From: an uncultured Clostridia bacterium
GTDB lineage: Bacteria > Bacillota > Clostridia > Oscillospirales > Ruminococcaceae
DNA: 64,000 bases
Direction of reading: 5' to 3'
Assembly (NCBI GenBank): GCA_944382875.1
Contig: CALWNQ010000001.1
Coordinates: forward strand, 186,001 to 250,000
Each line of letters starts with the position of its first letter. Position 1 is the stretch's first letter. This document shows positions 7,177-16,621 of the stretch, one piece after another. A model generated the notes under the pieces. That model was not told the origin of the DNA. It searched no databases and saw only the letters and a program-made list of their open reading frames with translations. The position numbers and the translations under genes were made by a program.

Positions 7177-9375
7177 ATGAATTTTGTTTCCGAAGGGCTG
7201 GCCGAAATCCGGCCGCAGTTGGACGCCGATCCGGTGTACAGCCTGGATTTCAGCCTGGACGGAAAAGGAAGGCCGGTGCGCGGCGTCTGCGCTGTCACCC
7301 AAACGGAGCTGCTGCTCTTCCGGGACGGCAAAAAGGTGTTTCAAGCACTGCTTTCCGAAATTGAGGAATACACCACAACCCAGCTGGTAGGCAGCGGAAC
7401 CTTTGGCATTATCCGGGGCGGAAAGCCGGAACAGCTCTGCATCTGCACCCAGAGTCAGCTCAGCTCTTTTGCCGAGCTGGGAAAACTCCTGGAATATCAC
7501 CATGAAACCGGAATTTTCCCCGAAGCGGATCACGAAGAAGGTGTGCGCAACTGCCCAAAATGCGGCAGCATTCTGCCGGAAGGAACCAATATCTGCTTCC
7601 ATTGTGAGAAAAAAGGGAAATTCCTCTGGCGGGTAGTGAAGCTGTCACTGCGGTACAAATGGGCACTTTTGGCAGCCATTCTGGCGACAGCAACCATCCA
7701 GCTTTTGTGGATTGTCTATCCCTGGTTACAGCGGATCGTCATTGATGACTACATCACTCCGCGGAATGCGGATTATAAAAGTCTGGCGCTGCTGCTCGGC
7801 GGATATCTGCTCTTCCCGTTGGTTATGATGGGGCTGGAAGCACTCAACGAACGCTGCACCTCCCGCGTTTCCTTTTCGGTCGGGCGGGATTTGCGGGATC
7901 TGCTCTTTACCAAGATTCAGGAGCAGTCGATGAAGTCGATTACCAAACGCCCCACTGGCGAACAGATCAAGCGGATTTCCAGCGACACCGAAAAAATCCA
8001 GGAATTTGTGTCCAACCACGGCAAGGAAGCGGTGGTGCGGATTCTTTCCACCATTGTAATTCTCTGCGTGATGCTTTCGCTCAACTGGAAGCTCACCCTG
8101 CTGGTGCTGATCCCGGTTCCGCTTGCCGTTGTGGCCACCCGTGTGATTTTCAAGTATATCCATCGAAAATATTCGCTGGTCTGGAACCGATTTTCCCAGT
8201 CGGAATCCCGGCTGCACGACATTCTCAGCGGTATTATGGTGGTCAAAGTATACGGCAGCGAAAAGCGAGAAATTAAGCATTACACCGGTTATTCCGAGCG
8301 GTTCGCCGACAGCATGTTCAAAGCCGATAAATTCTGGTACCTGTTCTTCCCGATCATCGGCTTTGTTATTATGATGGGCGAGTATTTCTATCTGTATTTC
8401 GGCGGGCAGCAGGTGATTGCCGGTAATTTGACGCTTGGCAGCCTGATCCAGTTTTCCGCCTATATCGGAATGATCTATGGCCCGCTTCGCTGGATCATCC
8501 AACTTCCCCGCTTTATTGCGGAGAGCGGCGTCAGCGCGGCGCGCATCTATGAGGTCATCGATGAAAAGGAAGATGTCGCTGACCGTCCGGATCCGGTTGA
8601 CCTCCAAATTAAGGGGGCTGTTTCCTTTGAAAATGTCGGGTTTGGCTACAAGGTTTACAAGCCGGTCCTCAAAAACATCAGTTTTGAGGTAAAACCCGGT
8701 GAAATGATCGGTATTGTCGGTGCTTCCGGTGTGGGAAAATCCACCCTGATCAACCTGATTATGCGGCTCTATGATGTCAGCTCCGGCGCCATCAAAATTG
8801 ACGGTGTAGATCTGCGGGATATTTCGCAGCACTCCCTCCGCAGCCAGATTGGTGTGGTGCTGCAAGAAACCTATCTGTTCGAAGGAACGGTGCTCGACAA
8901 CATCCTCTACGCCAAACCGGACGCCACGATGGAAGAAGTTGTGCAAGCTGCGAAAACGGCTAATGCTCACGATTTCATCTGCAAGATGCCGAATGCTTAT
9001 CAGGAGTATATCGGCAACAAGGGTTATAAGCTTTCGGGCGGTGAAAAACAGCGGATCGCCATCGCACGAGCCATCCTGCGCAATCCGCGGATTTTAATTC
9101 TGGACGAAGCGACCGCTTCGCTCGATACCGAAACCGAAAAGCTAATTCAAGAGGCACTTGGGCGGCTTATCCAGAACCGGACCACCTTTGCGATTGCCCA
9201 CCGGCTTTCCACTCTGCAGCATGCCGACCGGCTGGTCGTTCTGGATAAGGGGCGGATTGCCGAAATCGGCACCCATCTGGAACTTCTGCGTAACAAATCG
9301 GTTTATTACAACCTGGTTATGGCACAGCGGCAGACTTCCCGGCTGAGTCGGGATCAACAGCCGGCTGCACAATAA
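7177..9375 (+). CDS. second ABC exporter half-transporter with N-terminal domain and zinc ribbon
   Basis: A 732-residue exporter subunit with the same architecture as the protein at 4374-6644. The N-terminal domain is about 110 residues (GVCAVTQTELLLFRDGKK). The zinc ribbon uses Cys126, 129, 140 and 143. Six membrane helices (about 150-430) and an ATPase domain follow, with Walker A GASGVGKST, signature LSGGEKQR, Walker B ILILDEATASLD and AIAHRLST. Both partners keep a catalytic glutamate and a canonical signature, so neither looks like a degenerate half-site. GGAGGG precedes the ATG. A strong terminator follows the stop codon, closing the operon. Confidence 0.88.
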   Translation: MNFVSEGLAEIRPQLDADPVYSLDFSLDGKGRPVRGVCAVTQTELLLFRDGKKVFQALLSEIEEYTTTQLVGSGTFGIIRGGKPEQLCICTQSQLSSFAELGKLLEYHHETGIFPEADHEEGVRNCPKCGSILPEGTNICFHCEKKGKFLWRVVKLSLRYKWALLAAILATATIQLLWIVYPWLQRIVIDDYITPRNADYKSLALLLGGYLLFPLVMMGLEALNERCTSRVSFSVGRDLRDLLFTKIQEQSMKSITKRPTGEQIKRISSDTEKIQEFVSNHGKEAVVRILSTIVILCVMLSLNWKLTLLVLIPVPLAVVATRVIFKYIHRKYSLVWNRFSQSESRLHDILSGIMVVKVYGSEKREIKHYTGYSERFADSMFKADKFWYLFFPIIGFVIMMGEYFYLYFGGQQVIAGNLTLGSLIQFSAYIGMIYGPLRWIIQLPRFIAESGVSAARIYEVIDEKEDVADRPDPVDLQIKGAVSFENVGFGYKVYKPVLKNISFEVKPGEMIGIVGASGVGKSTLINLIMRLYDVSSGAIKIDGVDLRDISQHSLRSQIGVVLQETYLFEGTVLDNILYAKPDATMEEVVQAAKTANAHDFICKMPNAYQEYIGNKGYKLSGGEKQRIAIARAILRNPRILILDEATASLDTETEKLIQEALGRLIQNRTTFAIAHRLSTLQHADRLVVLDKGRIAEIGTHLELLRNKSVYYNLVMAQRQTSRLSRDQQPAAQ

Positions 9376-9380
9376 TTCGA

Positions 9381-9419
9381 AAGGGAGAAGCGGTGATCGA
9401 AAAGCTTCTCCCCTTTTTT
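9381..9419 (+). terminator. intrinsic terminator of the ABC-DUF1854-ABC operon
   Basis: GGGAGAAGC / GCTTCTCCC stem with a 12-base loop, followed by a run of six T. Confidence 0.92.
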
Positions 9420-9422
9420 GTA

Positions 9423-9451
9423 TTGACAGTTTCCGTTTCCTGTGCTATCAT
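9423..9451 (+). promoter_or_regulatory. pnuC promoter
   Basis: Consensus -35 TTGACA (9423-9428), 17-base spacer and -10 TATCAT (9446-9451). It lies about 105 bases before the start codon and so produces a long leader. Confidence 0.8.
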
Positions 9452-9457
9452 AAAAAT

Positions 9458-9545
9458 ACTGCCACCGGGTAGAACAATGCGTTAGCATTCGATACACATC
9501 GTTAGGTCTTAGAAGATGTGTATGCGGGTGCTTATTTTTTTGTGG
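9458..9545 (+). promoter_or_regulatory. structured pnuC leader, candidate riboswitch
   Basis: The leader holds a perfect AATGC-GTTA-GCATT hairpin (9476-9489) and a 9-bp stem ATACACATC (9492-9500) / GATGTGTAT (9515-9523). A possible closing pairing joins GCCACC (9461-9466) with GGGTGC (9526-9531). A T-run follows, and GGAGG (9544-9548) lies directly after. Such a compact fold next to the ribosome binding site of a nicotinamide riboside transporter gene suggests ligand control of translation. The NAD+-II (pnuC-motif) riboswitch is the obvious class to test, but I could not check its consensus. Confidence 0.5.
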
Positions 9546-9555
9546 AGGAATGGTT

Positions 9556-10251
9556 ATGAAACGGGTGCTTTGCTATTTTACGAAAACGGAATGGATGCTT
9601 TGGCTTGGTTCCATGCTGCTAATTCTTTCTTTTTTTCTGCTGTTTGACCGGGAAAACGGAATCACACTGGCGGCTTCGCTGGTTGGTGTCACCTCTCTAA
9701 TCCTTTGCGCAAAAGGAAATCCCTTAGGGCAGCTTTTAATTGTTTTGTTCAGCATTCTTTATGGAATTATTTCCTATACCTGCGCTTATTACGGCGAGAT
9801 GGTTACCTATCTTGGCATGACGGCGCCAATGGCGGTATTTGCGCTGATTTCCTGGCTGCGCAACCCTTTTAACGGCAATCACGCCGAAGTCCGGGTAAAT
9901 ACGCTAAAAATCAGGGAATATTTTGCAATGCTGCTGCTCACAGCGATAATAACCTATGGATTTTACCATATCCTGCGGGCATTTCACACAGCGAACCTGC
10001 TCCCCAGTACATTGTCAGTTGCCACCAGTTTTATCGCCGTATATCTAACCTTTCGCCGCAGCCCCCTTTTTGCGCTGGCTTATGCGGCAAACGATCTGGT
10101 TCTGATTCTGCTCTGGGCAATGGCAACTATTTCGGATGCCGGTTATCTGGCGGTAATGGTCTGCTTTGTTGTCTTTTTTGCAAACGATCTCTATGGCTTC
10201 TTAAACTGGTCCAGAATGCAGCGCCGTCAGCAGGCTGCCGCTGTTTCCTGA
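9556..10251 (+). CDS. pnuC: PnuC-type nicotinamide riboside transporter
   Basis: Integral membrane facilitator for vitamin B3-type precursors (nicotinamide riboside family; a related vitamin is possible). The 231-residue protein has about seven membrane helices. Features typical of PnuC are GNPLGQLLIVLFSILYG, the Tyr-rich helix after it, and the C-terminal WAMATISD...FFANDLYGFLNW segment. The ATG at 9556 sits 7 bases after GGAGG; the in-frame ATG at 9550 is too close to the site. It is a single-gene unit behind a strong promoter and a structured leader, and ends in a terminator. Confidence 0.88.
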   Translation: MKRVLCYFTKTEWMLWLGSMLLILSFFLLFDRENGITLAASLVGVTSLILCAKGNPLGQLLIVLFSILYGIISYTCAYYGEMVTYLGMTAPMAVFALISWLRNPFNGNHAEVRVNTLKIREYFAMLLLTAIITYGFYHILRAFHTANLLPSTLSVATSFIAVYLTFRRSPLFALAYAANDLVLILLWAMATISDAGYLAVMVCFVVFFANDLYGFLNWSRMQRRQQAAAVS

Positions 10252-10272
10252 CGGTTTTTGCTATAAATAAAG

Positions 10273-10302
10273 CGCCATCCATTTCACATCAAATGGATGG
10301 CG
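10273..10302. terminator. terminator between pnuC and the V-ATPase operon
   Basis: Perfect 12-base inverted repeat CGCCATCCATTT / AAATGGATGGCG with a 6-base loop, between the convergent ends of pnuC and the V-ATPase subunit D gene. The flanking T-tracts are weak on both strands, but its position fits both. Confidence 0.75.
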
Positions 10303-10312
10303 TTCTGTTATT

Positions 10313-10984
10313 CTAATGGTTTGGTTGCACAGTATATTGCTGCCGGGCTTGCTGCTGCTCTTTTAAGATCATATCCTTGACCTTCATCAGACGGGTGACA
10401 TTGCTGCGCTCGTTGTCCTCCAGCTTCATGGTGATGAATTTGATCGCCTTTTGGGTTTCCGGAATCATCACATGCTCCAGCGCGTTGACGCGGCGCCGCG
10501 TTTTTTCAATCTCATCCGCCAGCATAGAGCAGGTTTTTTCCACCTGTGCCAACTCAATAAGCTTGGGCATCAGGTCGGCCAGATCAAGAACCGCGCCGTC
10601 CAACTCGGCCGAAGTAAAGGCAAAGCTGTACGGGAGGTCGGCAATCTGTCCGCCGCCCTGCGATGCAAAAGTGGGAACGGTGACGCCCATAATGTTGCGT
10701 TCCCCCACCGTAACCGACACATCTCCGCCGGCCTCGGAGAGGAGCGCTTCCCCGATAGCAGCATCGCCCATCCGGGCGGATGCGATGGCCACCCGCTTCA
10801 TATCCCGTCCGAGCGCTTCCTCCACCTCTGCCCGCAGCTCGCGATTCCGCCGGATATACAGCATGAACTGGCGAACCATTTCATCCCGCTTGTCCTTCAG
10901 AAGCTTGTGTCCTTTGACCGCAGTTTTCAGCCGCTTTTTCAGTCGGGTCAGCTCCATCCGGGTGGGATTCACACGAATTGCCAT
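10313..10984 (-). CDS. ntpD: V-type ATP synthase subunit D
   Basis: Central stalk subunit of the V1 rotor, 223 residues. It begins with the characteristic VNPTRMELTRLKKRLKTAVKG helix and ends in a second long helix (EKTRRRVNALEHVMIP). Together these form the antiparallel coiled coil that turns inside the A3B3 head. It starts 6 bases after the stop of the subunit B gene, with AAGGAG upstream. It is the last gene of the V-ATPase operon. Confidence 0.95.
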   Translation of the reverse strand: MAIRVNPTRMELTRLKKRLKTAVKGHKLLKDKRDEMVRQFMLYIRRNRELRAEVEEALGRDMKRVAIASARMGDAAIGEALLSEAGGDVSVTVGERNIMGVTVPTFASQGGGQIADLPYSFAFTSAELDGAVLDLADLMPKLIELAQVEKTCSMLADEIEKTRRRVNALEHVMIPETQKAIKFITMKLEDNERSNVTRLMKVKDMILKEQQQARQQYTVQPNH

Positions 10985-10990
10985 GGCGGA

Positions 10991-12376
10991 TTACTCCTTT
11001 TCTTCGGATTTGGGATAATAAAGGTCGAGATATTCGTCCTTAATACGTTTCAGCTCACTGCGAGGCAAAATTCCCAACAGCTTCCAGCCAATGTCCAGCG
11101 TTTCCTCAATCGTGCGGTTGGTCTGGTAACCCTGAGACACATACTGTTTTTCAAACTCGGTGGCAAATTTTGCATAGAGCTTATCCACGCTCGACAGTGC
11201 TGCTTCACCCAAAATAACAGCCAGTTCCTTGGCTTCCTTGCCGCGCGCATAAGCCGAGAAAAGCTGGTTCATCACACCAGAATGGTCGGCGCGAGTTTTG
11301 CCTTCCCCGATACCCTTGTCTTTCAAACGGGAAAGAGAGGGCAGAACGTCAATGGGCGGGGTGATACCTTTCAGATACAGGTCACGGGAAAGGATAATCT
11401 GTCCTTCGGTGATATATCCGGTCAGGTCGGGAATCGGGTGTGTCTTATCGTCCTCCGGCATGGTGAGGATCGGCAACTGGGTAATGGAGCCTTTTTTACC
11501 CCGGATACGTCCCGCTCTCTCATAAAGAGAAGCAAGGTCGGTATAGAGATAACCAGGATAGCCGCGCCGTCCGGGAACCTCTTTACGGGCAGCCGAAACT
11601 TCCCGCAGCGCTTCCGCATAGTTGGTAATGTCGGTGAGGATGACGAGAACGTGCATCCCCAGCTCATAAGCCAGGTATTCGGCGCAGGTAATCGCCATAC
11701 GGGGCGTTGCGATACGCTCAACCGCCGGGTCGTTTGCCAGATTCATAAAGAGGACTGCGCGGTCAATGGCACCGGTGCGGCGGAAGTCCTTGATAAAGAA
11801 ATCCGCTTCCTCAAAGGTAATACCAATGGCACCGAAAACAACGGCAAACTTCTCACCGGAACCGCGCACCTGCGCCTGTCTTGCAATCTGCGCCGCCAAC
11901 TGGGCATGCGGCAGACCGGAGCCGGAGAACACCGGCAGCTTCTGTCCACGAACCAGGGTGTTCAATCCATCAATCGCCGAAACACCGGTCTGGATAAATT
12001 CTGCCGGGTAGTCGCGCGCCGCCGGATTGATCGGCGAACCGTTGATGTTCATCCGCGCTTCGGGGATGATTTCGGTACCGCCGTCGATAGGGTTGCCCAT
12101 ACCGTCAAACACGCGGCCAAGCATATCGGGGCTCACCTTCAGCTCAATACCGTGTCCCAGAAAACGCGCCTTGGAATCGGCGATCCGCAGTCCCTGTGAG
12201 CTTTCAAAGAGCTGCACCATCGCCTTGTCGCCGTCAACCTCCAGCACCTTGCCGACACGGAGTTCCCCGTCGGCCTGCTCAATTTCCACCAGTTCGTCGT
12301 ATTTGACACCGTCCACGCCGTCAACCAGCATCAGCGGGCCCACAACCTCCCGGATGGTTTTGTATTCTTTACGCAT
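10991..12376 (-). CDS. ntpB: V-type ATP synthase subunit B
   Basis: Non-catalytic nucleotide-binding subunit of the V1 head, 461 residues, normal length. It has the beta-barrel N-terminus and motifs such as [36 protein letters not shown] and [17 protein letters not shown]. As expected for subunit B, it lacks a complete GKT phosphate loop. Its start overlaps the end of the subunit A gene by 8 bases. Confidence 0.97.
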   Translation of the reverse strand: MRKEYKTIREVVGPLMLVDGVDGVKYDELVEIEQADGELRVGKVLEVDGDKAMVQLFESSQGLRIADSKARFLGHGIELKVSPDMLGRVFDGMGNPIDGGTEIIPEARMNINGSPINPAARDYPAEFIQTGVSAIDGLNTLVRGQKLPVFSGSGLPHAQLAAQIARQAQVRGSGEKFAVVFGAIGITFEEADFFIKDFRRTGAIDRAVLFMNLANDPAVERIATPRMAITCAEYLAYELGMHVLVILTDITNYAEALREVSAARKEVPGRRGYPGYLYTDLASLYERAGRIRGKKGSITQLPILTMPEDDKTHPIPDLTGYITEGQIILSRDLYLKGITPPIDVLPSLSRLKDKGIGEGKTRADHSGVMNQLFSAYARGKEAKELAVILGEAALSSVDKLYAKFATEFEKQYVSQGYQTNRTIEETLDIGWKLLGILPRSELKRIKDEYLDLYYPKSEEKE

Positions 12377-14162
12377 GGCTCTGTTCCTCCTCCATCAGCC
12401 CGGCAAACTGGGCTTCCAGTTCCCCGGTTACTGCTGCATACTGCGTGTCCCACTGATCTTCGGGAACACGTTTGAGCCGTCCGATTTTCTCTACAACCGG
12501 CATGGTGAGGATTTTCTCAAACGGCACCTCGGCCGCAACAGCTTCCTCGCCTTTGTGATACCAGGTCAAAATGGTTTTTAACATCCCATACTGCTTTTTG
12601 GGGGAAGTATAGGTGTCCACATCGTCGAACGCGATCTGGTGGAGGTAGTCCTCACGGATGGAGCGCGCCGCTTCGAGTGTCATCCGGTCTTTGAGCGCCA
12701 GCGCATCCACGCCAACCAGCCGGACGATTTCCTGCAGCTCAGCCTCTTCCTGGAGAATGCTGCGAGTTTCCGCCACCTGCGCCGACCAGTCGGACGCAAC
12801 CTTCTGGTCAAAATAAGAAGAGAGGTTGTCGCTGTATAGCGAATAACTGGTCAGCCAGTCAATCGCTGGGAAGTGACGCTTGTAGGCAAGGTCAGCTGAC
12901 AGCCCCCAGAACACCTTGACAATCCGCAGCGTCGCCTGAGAAACCGGCTCCGAGGTGTCGCCGCCGGGAGGAGATACCGCACCGATGGCCGAAATTGCGC
13001 CGTAGCGTTCCTCTGAACCGATGCAGCGGACATAACCCGCACGCTCGTAAAATTCTGCCAGACGGGAGGAAAGATATGCCGGGTAACCTTCTTCACCGGG
13101 CATTTCTTCCAGACGTCCGGACATTTCGCGGAGCGCTTCCGCCCAACGGGAGGTGGAATCCGCCATGATGGCGACCTTGTAACCCATGTCGCGGAAATAT
13201 TCGGCGATGGTGATGCCGCTGTAAATGGAAGCTTCCCGCGCCGCTACCGGCATATCGGAGGTATTGGCGATCAACACCGTTCGCTTCATCAGCGAAAGGC
13301 CAGTGCGGGGGTCGTGCAGTTCGGGGAATTCAAGCAGAACGTCGGTCATCTCGTTGCCGCGTTCACCGCAGCCAATGTAAACGATGATGTCGGCGTCCGC
13401 CCATTTAGCAAGCTGATGCTGTACCACCGTCTTGCCGGAGCCGAACGGCCCGGGAATTGCCGCAATACCGCCCTTTGCAATGGGGAACAGGGTGTCAATG
13501 ACTCGCTGTCCGGTAATCATCGGCTCATCGGGCGCGATTTTTTCGGCCGTCGGGCGTCCCCGGCGGACCGGCCAGCGCTGCAGCATCGGAACTTCGACCA
13601 CTTCGCCGTTCTCTTTCCGGATTTTTGCGATGGGTTCCACGATGGTTGCTTCGCCCTCATAAATCCACTCCACTGTGCCGGAAAGTTTCGGGGGCATCAT
13701 AATTTTGTGGAGGACGGCAGGCGTTTCCTGCACCGTTCCCAGAATGTCGCCGCCAATCAGCTTATCGCCGACTTTGGCAGTGGGGACAAACGCCCATTTT
13801 TTCTCCCGGTTGAGTTTGGGCACCTCAATTCCGCGGGTAATCCGGTCGCCGGCTTCCTCATAAATGACATTGAGGGGACGCTGGATTCCGTCAAAAATTC
13901 CTTCAATTAGGCCGGGCGCCAGTTCCACCGAAAGGGCTTCGCCGGTGCCGTAAACCGGCTCGCCGGGGCCAAGCCCGGCTGTTTCTTCATATACCTGAAT
14001 GGAAGCCTCGTCGCCGCGCAGCTCGATGACCTCGCCGATGAGCCGTTTTTCGCTCACCCGTACCACGTCATACATCTGCACATCGCCCATGCCGTCCGCC
14101 ACAATCAGCGGCCCGGCTACCTTGCGGATGGTGCCGCGGACTTCCCTTTCGTTTGTATTCAT
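12369..14162 (-). CDS. ntpA: V-type ATP synthase subunit A (catalytic)
   Basis: Catalytic V1 subunit that hydrolyses or makes ATP, 597 residues. It contains the phosphate loop [13 protein letters not shown], the bulge domain typical of subunit A (residues about 110-190), [22 protein letters not shown] and the C-terminal helical domain. The ATG follows GAAGGAGT. It lies 17 bases after the subunit F gene and overlaps subunit B by 8 bases. Confidence 0.97.
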   Translation of the reverse strand: MNTNEREVRGTIRKVAGPLIVADGMGDVQMYDVVRVSEKRLIGEVIELRGDEASIQVYEETAGLGPGEPVYGTGEALSVELAPGLIEGIFDGIQRPLNVIYEEAGDRITRGIEVPKLNREKKWAFVPTAKVGDKLIGGDILGTVQETPAVLHKIMMPPKLSGTVEWIYEGEATIVEPIAKIRKENGEVVEVPMLQRWPVRRGRPTAEKIAPDEPMITGQRVIDTLFPIAKGGIAAIPGPFGSGKTVVQHQLAKWADADIIVYIGCGERGNEMTDVLLEFPELHDPRTGLSLMKRTVLIANTSDMPVAAREASIYSGITIAEYFRDMGYKVAIMADSTSRWAEALREMSGRLEEMPGEEGYPAYLSSRLAEFYERAGYVRCIGSEERYGAISAIGAVSPPGGDTSEPVSQATLRIVKVFWGLSADLAYKRHFPAIDWLTSYSLYSDNLSSYFDQKVASDWSAQVAETRSILQEEAELQEIVRLVGVDALALKDRMTLEAARSIREDYLHQIAFDDVDTYTSPKKQYGMLKTILTWYHKGEEAVAAEVPFEKILTMPVVEKIGRLKRVPEDQWDTQYAAVTGELEAQFAGLMEEEQSHA

Positions 14163-14179
14163 ACCTTACTCCTTCTATC

Positions 14180-14506
14180 TTATTGCAGATCCATTCCGAC
14201 CGCTTTATAGATATTGCTTTGAATCTGTTCCTTTCCAAAGCCGTCCGAACCCCGGCTTCCCGGAATCGGGATAATCGCCGGACAGGTCCGCGCCTGATAC
14301 CGGGCCAGTTCCTCCGGAACCAGCCGTGCCAGCGCCTCGGTCAGATAAATGATGGAACAGCCGTCCCGGGCCAGCCGGTGGATGGCACGGGCTGTTTCTT
14401 CCGCCGTTTCGGCGGCAACCGTCTGCACACCCAGCACCCGGAACAGCATCACTGATTCCCGGTCGCCGATAACGGCCATCTTGCCGCCCTGTTTTTCCTG
14501 GCTCAC
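14180..14506 (-). CDS. ntpF: V-type ATP synthase subunit F
   Basis: Small rotor-associated stalk subunit, 108 residues. It has the typical MAVIGDRESVMLFRVLGV start region and a CheY-like alternating fold (SIIYLTEALARLVPEEL ... AIIPIPGSRGS). A GTG start at 14506 is chosen because AAAGGAGG lies 8 bases upstream and the gene then falls 19 bases after the subunit C gene. Confidence 0.9.
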   Translation of the reverse strand: MSQEKQGGKMAVIGDRESVMLFRVLGVQTVAAETAEETARAIHRLARDGCSIIYLTEALARLVPEELARYQARTCPAIIPIPGSRGSDGFGKEQIQSNIYKAVGMDLQ

Positions 14507-14525
14507 AGAAAAAGCCTCCTTTCCA

Positions 14526-15443
14526 TCATGCCTTCCGTGCAAATAACACCCGCAGTTCCTGCGCTTCGGTTTCCCGCCGCATCAGGTAACAAACAATCGG
14601 ACCAATACTGAAGGTGTCGTCCTGTCCTTCTTTCAAAAGGGCAATCCGTTCTTCGGTAAACCGGCTTTCCGCCTCCGTTAAGCTTCCATCCTGTTGGGAA
14701 TCCTCCAGAACCCGGCGGATTGCCGACGAAAAATCCCCCTTGCATAGGGTGGGGACAAACTGCCCGGAAAGCAGAGCTTCCTCAAACGCCTCGGTCGGGA
14801 TGGTACCGCCCAGGAGCAGCACAGTATCCAGCTTGTCGGCGTCCCATTTGAGAGCTGCAGCCCGCAGCGTGCTGAGCACATTGGTGAAGTCGGCCTGCGC
14901 CGCAAAATACCGGGACAGCAGCGGATTTTTCTTCTTTTTGAGAACCAGACGGATCTGCTCAAAAACCGCACGGTCCACCGCCGCGCTGAATTCCAGCAGG
15001 GTGGGGTATTCCGCCGCCCGTTCCATCACCGGCCGGAACGCCTCGGGGAGCATCGAATATTCCTCCGCCTCGACCGAAATCCGCACCAGGTCAGCCGGTA
15101 CCGTCCCGCCGTCCATCAGAAGACGGGAAATGTCCTGCCCGAGCTTTTTGCCCTTAAAGGCCGCTTTGATGTTGTGGGCGTCCACCGGCAGCAAAAACAG
15201 ATCGGTCCAGACCGGATCGGGGGAGAGTTCCGCGATCACCCGGCGGGTTTCTTCTTCCTCCGCCCGGATCATCGCTTCCGGGTCATCTTTCGGCGCACCG
15301 TTTCCGTACCCAATTTCAGCGAGAAGGCGGATTGCTTCCTCCCGGCTGGCATCGCGGAGCCGCGCCCAGCGGGACGGGTCGATGAGCCGGAGCTCCAGCG
15401 CCCGGATCCGTCCTACGGCAAAAGGATAACTGACCTTTGCCAT
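14526..15443 (-). CDS. ntpC: V-type ATP synthase subunit C (AC39/V0d type)
   Basis: Funnel-shaped connector between the rotor ring and the central stalk, 305 residues and mostly helical. The N-terminus YPFAVGRIRALELRLIDPSRW and the central PVDAHNIKAAFKGKKLGQD segment are diagnostic of the archaeal/bacterial V0d-like subunit C. It lies between subunits E and F in the operon; GGGGTGG precedes the ATG. Confidence 0.93.
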   Translation of the reverse strand: MAKVSYPFAVGRIRALELRLIDPSRWARLRDASREEAIRLLAEIGYGNGAPKDDPEAMIRAEEEETRRVIAELSPDPVWTDLFLLPVDAHNIKAAFKGKKLGQDISRLLMDGGTVPADLVRISVEAEEYSMLPEAFRPVMERAAEYPTLLEFSAAVDRAVFEQIRLVLKKKKNPLLSRYFAAQADFTNVLSTLRAAALKWDADKLDTVLLLGGTIPTEAFEEALLSGQFVPTLCKGDFSSAIRRVLEDSQQDGSLTEAESRFTEERIALLKEGQDDTFSIGPIVCYLMRRETEAQELRVLFARKA

Positions 15444-15457
15444 ATTTCCACCCCTTC

Positions 15458-16099
15458 CTACTGTTTTTCCGGATACAGGATGCGGTAAATCTCCTGTTCA
15501 GACTCCTCCCGCACCAGCGAGAGCAGCATTTCAAACGAAGCGTTGACATCATAAGCCGGTCCGCAGAGCTTAAAACCGCCCTTCATATCGGCCGGCGCAT
15601 CGGCAAGCGTGAGTTTTCCCTCTTTGCCGGCTTCTTTCAGTGCCGCGTTGAGCCGTTTGAGAAGGCTCTTTTCTCCGATCAGCGGCAGACTGCCTTCCGG
15701 CGCCGCTTCGTATTTTTCCCGGTCAGCCGCCGGAACTTCCAGCACTTCCTCACCGGTTTCGGCCGCTTCCAGCACCAGCTTGGTAATCAGCGCCTCCCAG
15801 CGATCTTCCGGCAGCGCCGCAAGCTGCTCTTCCGCCGCCGCAAACGCCTCATCAATCACGCCGCGCCGGGATGCCAGCGTGTTCTTTCTGGTTTCCAGCC
15901 CGGCCATCAGCATTTCGCGCCGTTCCATCTCCTCAATGGTCTTCATGGCCGACTGCAGCAGAAATTCCGCCTCCGCTTCGGCATCCGCCCGGATTTTGGC
16001 AACGGCAGCCTCGGCGCGTTCCTCTCCCTGCTTCCGCAGGGCGGAGGCTTCTTCCTCCGCATTATTGCGGATCTTATCTAAAATTGCTTCTGCACCCAA
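15458..16099 (-). CDS. ntpE: V-type ATP synthase subunit E
   Basis: Peripheral stalk subunit, 213 residues. The N-terminal half is a long Ala/Glu-rich helix (AEAILDKIRNNAEEEASALRK) that pairs with subunit H, and the C-terminal globular part binds subunits A/B (MKGGFKLCGPAYDVNASFEMLL). The TTG at 16099 is chosen: AGGAGGAA lies 4-5 bases upstream, and the open frame before it would overlap the K gene. Confidence 0.9.
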   Translation of the reverse strand: MGAEAILDKIRNNAEEEASALRKQGEERAEAAVAKIRADAEAEAEFLLQSAMKTIEEMERREMLMAGLETRKNTLASRRGVIDEAFAAAEEQLAALPEDRWEALITKLVLEAAETGEEVLEVPAADREKYEAAPEGSLPLIGEKSLLKRLNAALKEAGKEGKLTLADAPADMKGGFKLCGPAYDVNASFEMLLSLVREESEQEIYRILYPEKQ

Positions 16100-16131
16100 A
16101 TAAATTCCTCCTTGTTTCGCCGGATAAACCG

Positions 16132-16608
16132 TTATACCGGGATTCCGACGAAAATCAGCAGAACGGATACCAGCAGAGCCAAAATCGCGTAGGTTTCCAC
16201 AAGTGCTGTCATGGTAATACCTTTTGCAGAAGAATCCGGCTGTTTGGCAGTCATGTGGATAGCCGCAACGGCAGCTTTGCCCTGTGAAATTGCGGAGAGC
16301 AGGCCGACAATCGCCATTGGCATGCAGGCTGCAAAGAAAGCCCATCCCTGCTGGGTGGTGAGTTCTGCCGCGCCGCCGCCGAGCAGGCCAACACGAACCA
16401 TAGTCAGAACCGCGATCAGAAAGCCGTAAATACCCTGCGTACCAGGAAGCGCCTGTAATACAAGTAGTTTACCAAACAGATCGGGTTTTTCGGAAACCAC
16501 GCCGGCAGCCGCCTGACCGCCGATCTGTACACCATAAGCGGAACCGATGCCGGGGAGTGCCGCGGCCAAAACCGCGCCTGCAATAGCCAAAACAAGTCCG
16601 AGTGTCAT
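16132..16608 (-). CDS. ntpK: V-type ATP synthase subunit K (sodium-binding proteolipid)
   Basis: Rotor-ring proteolipid, 158 residues, made of two fused hairpins (four membrane helices). The residues that hold sodium in the Enterococcus hirae ring (Leu61, Thr64, Gln65, Gln110, Glu139) have counterparts here: Leu54, Thr57 and Gln58 in LPGTQGIYGF, Gln109 in AISQGKAA, and Glu138 in LVETYAIL. Sodium rather than proton translocation is inferred. The gene lies between I and E in the operon. Confidence 0.95.
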   Translation of the reverse strand: MTLGLVLAIAGAVLAAALPGIGSAYGVQIGGQAAAGVVSEKPDLFGKLLVLQALPGTQGIYGFLIAVLTMVRVGLLGGGAAELTTQQGWAFFAACMPMAIVGLLSAISQGKAAVAAIHMTAKQPDSSAKGITMTALVETYAILALLVSVLLIFVGIPV

Positions 16609-16621
16609 CTTAATTTCCTCC

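Noticed and set aside
10451-12199. 582-codon plus-strand frame opposite the V-ATPase B and D genes
   Set aside because: It spans two well-supported minus-strand genes and their junction, so it cannot be a real gene there.
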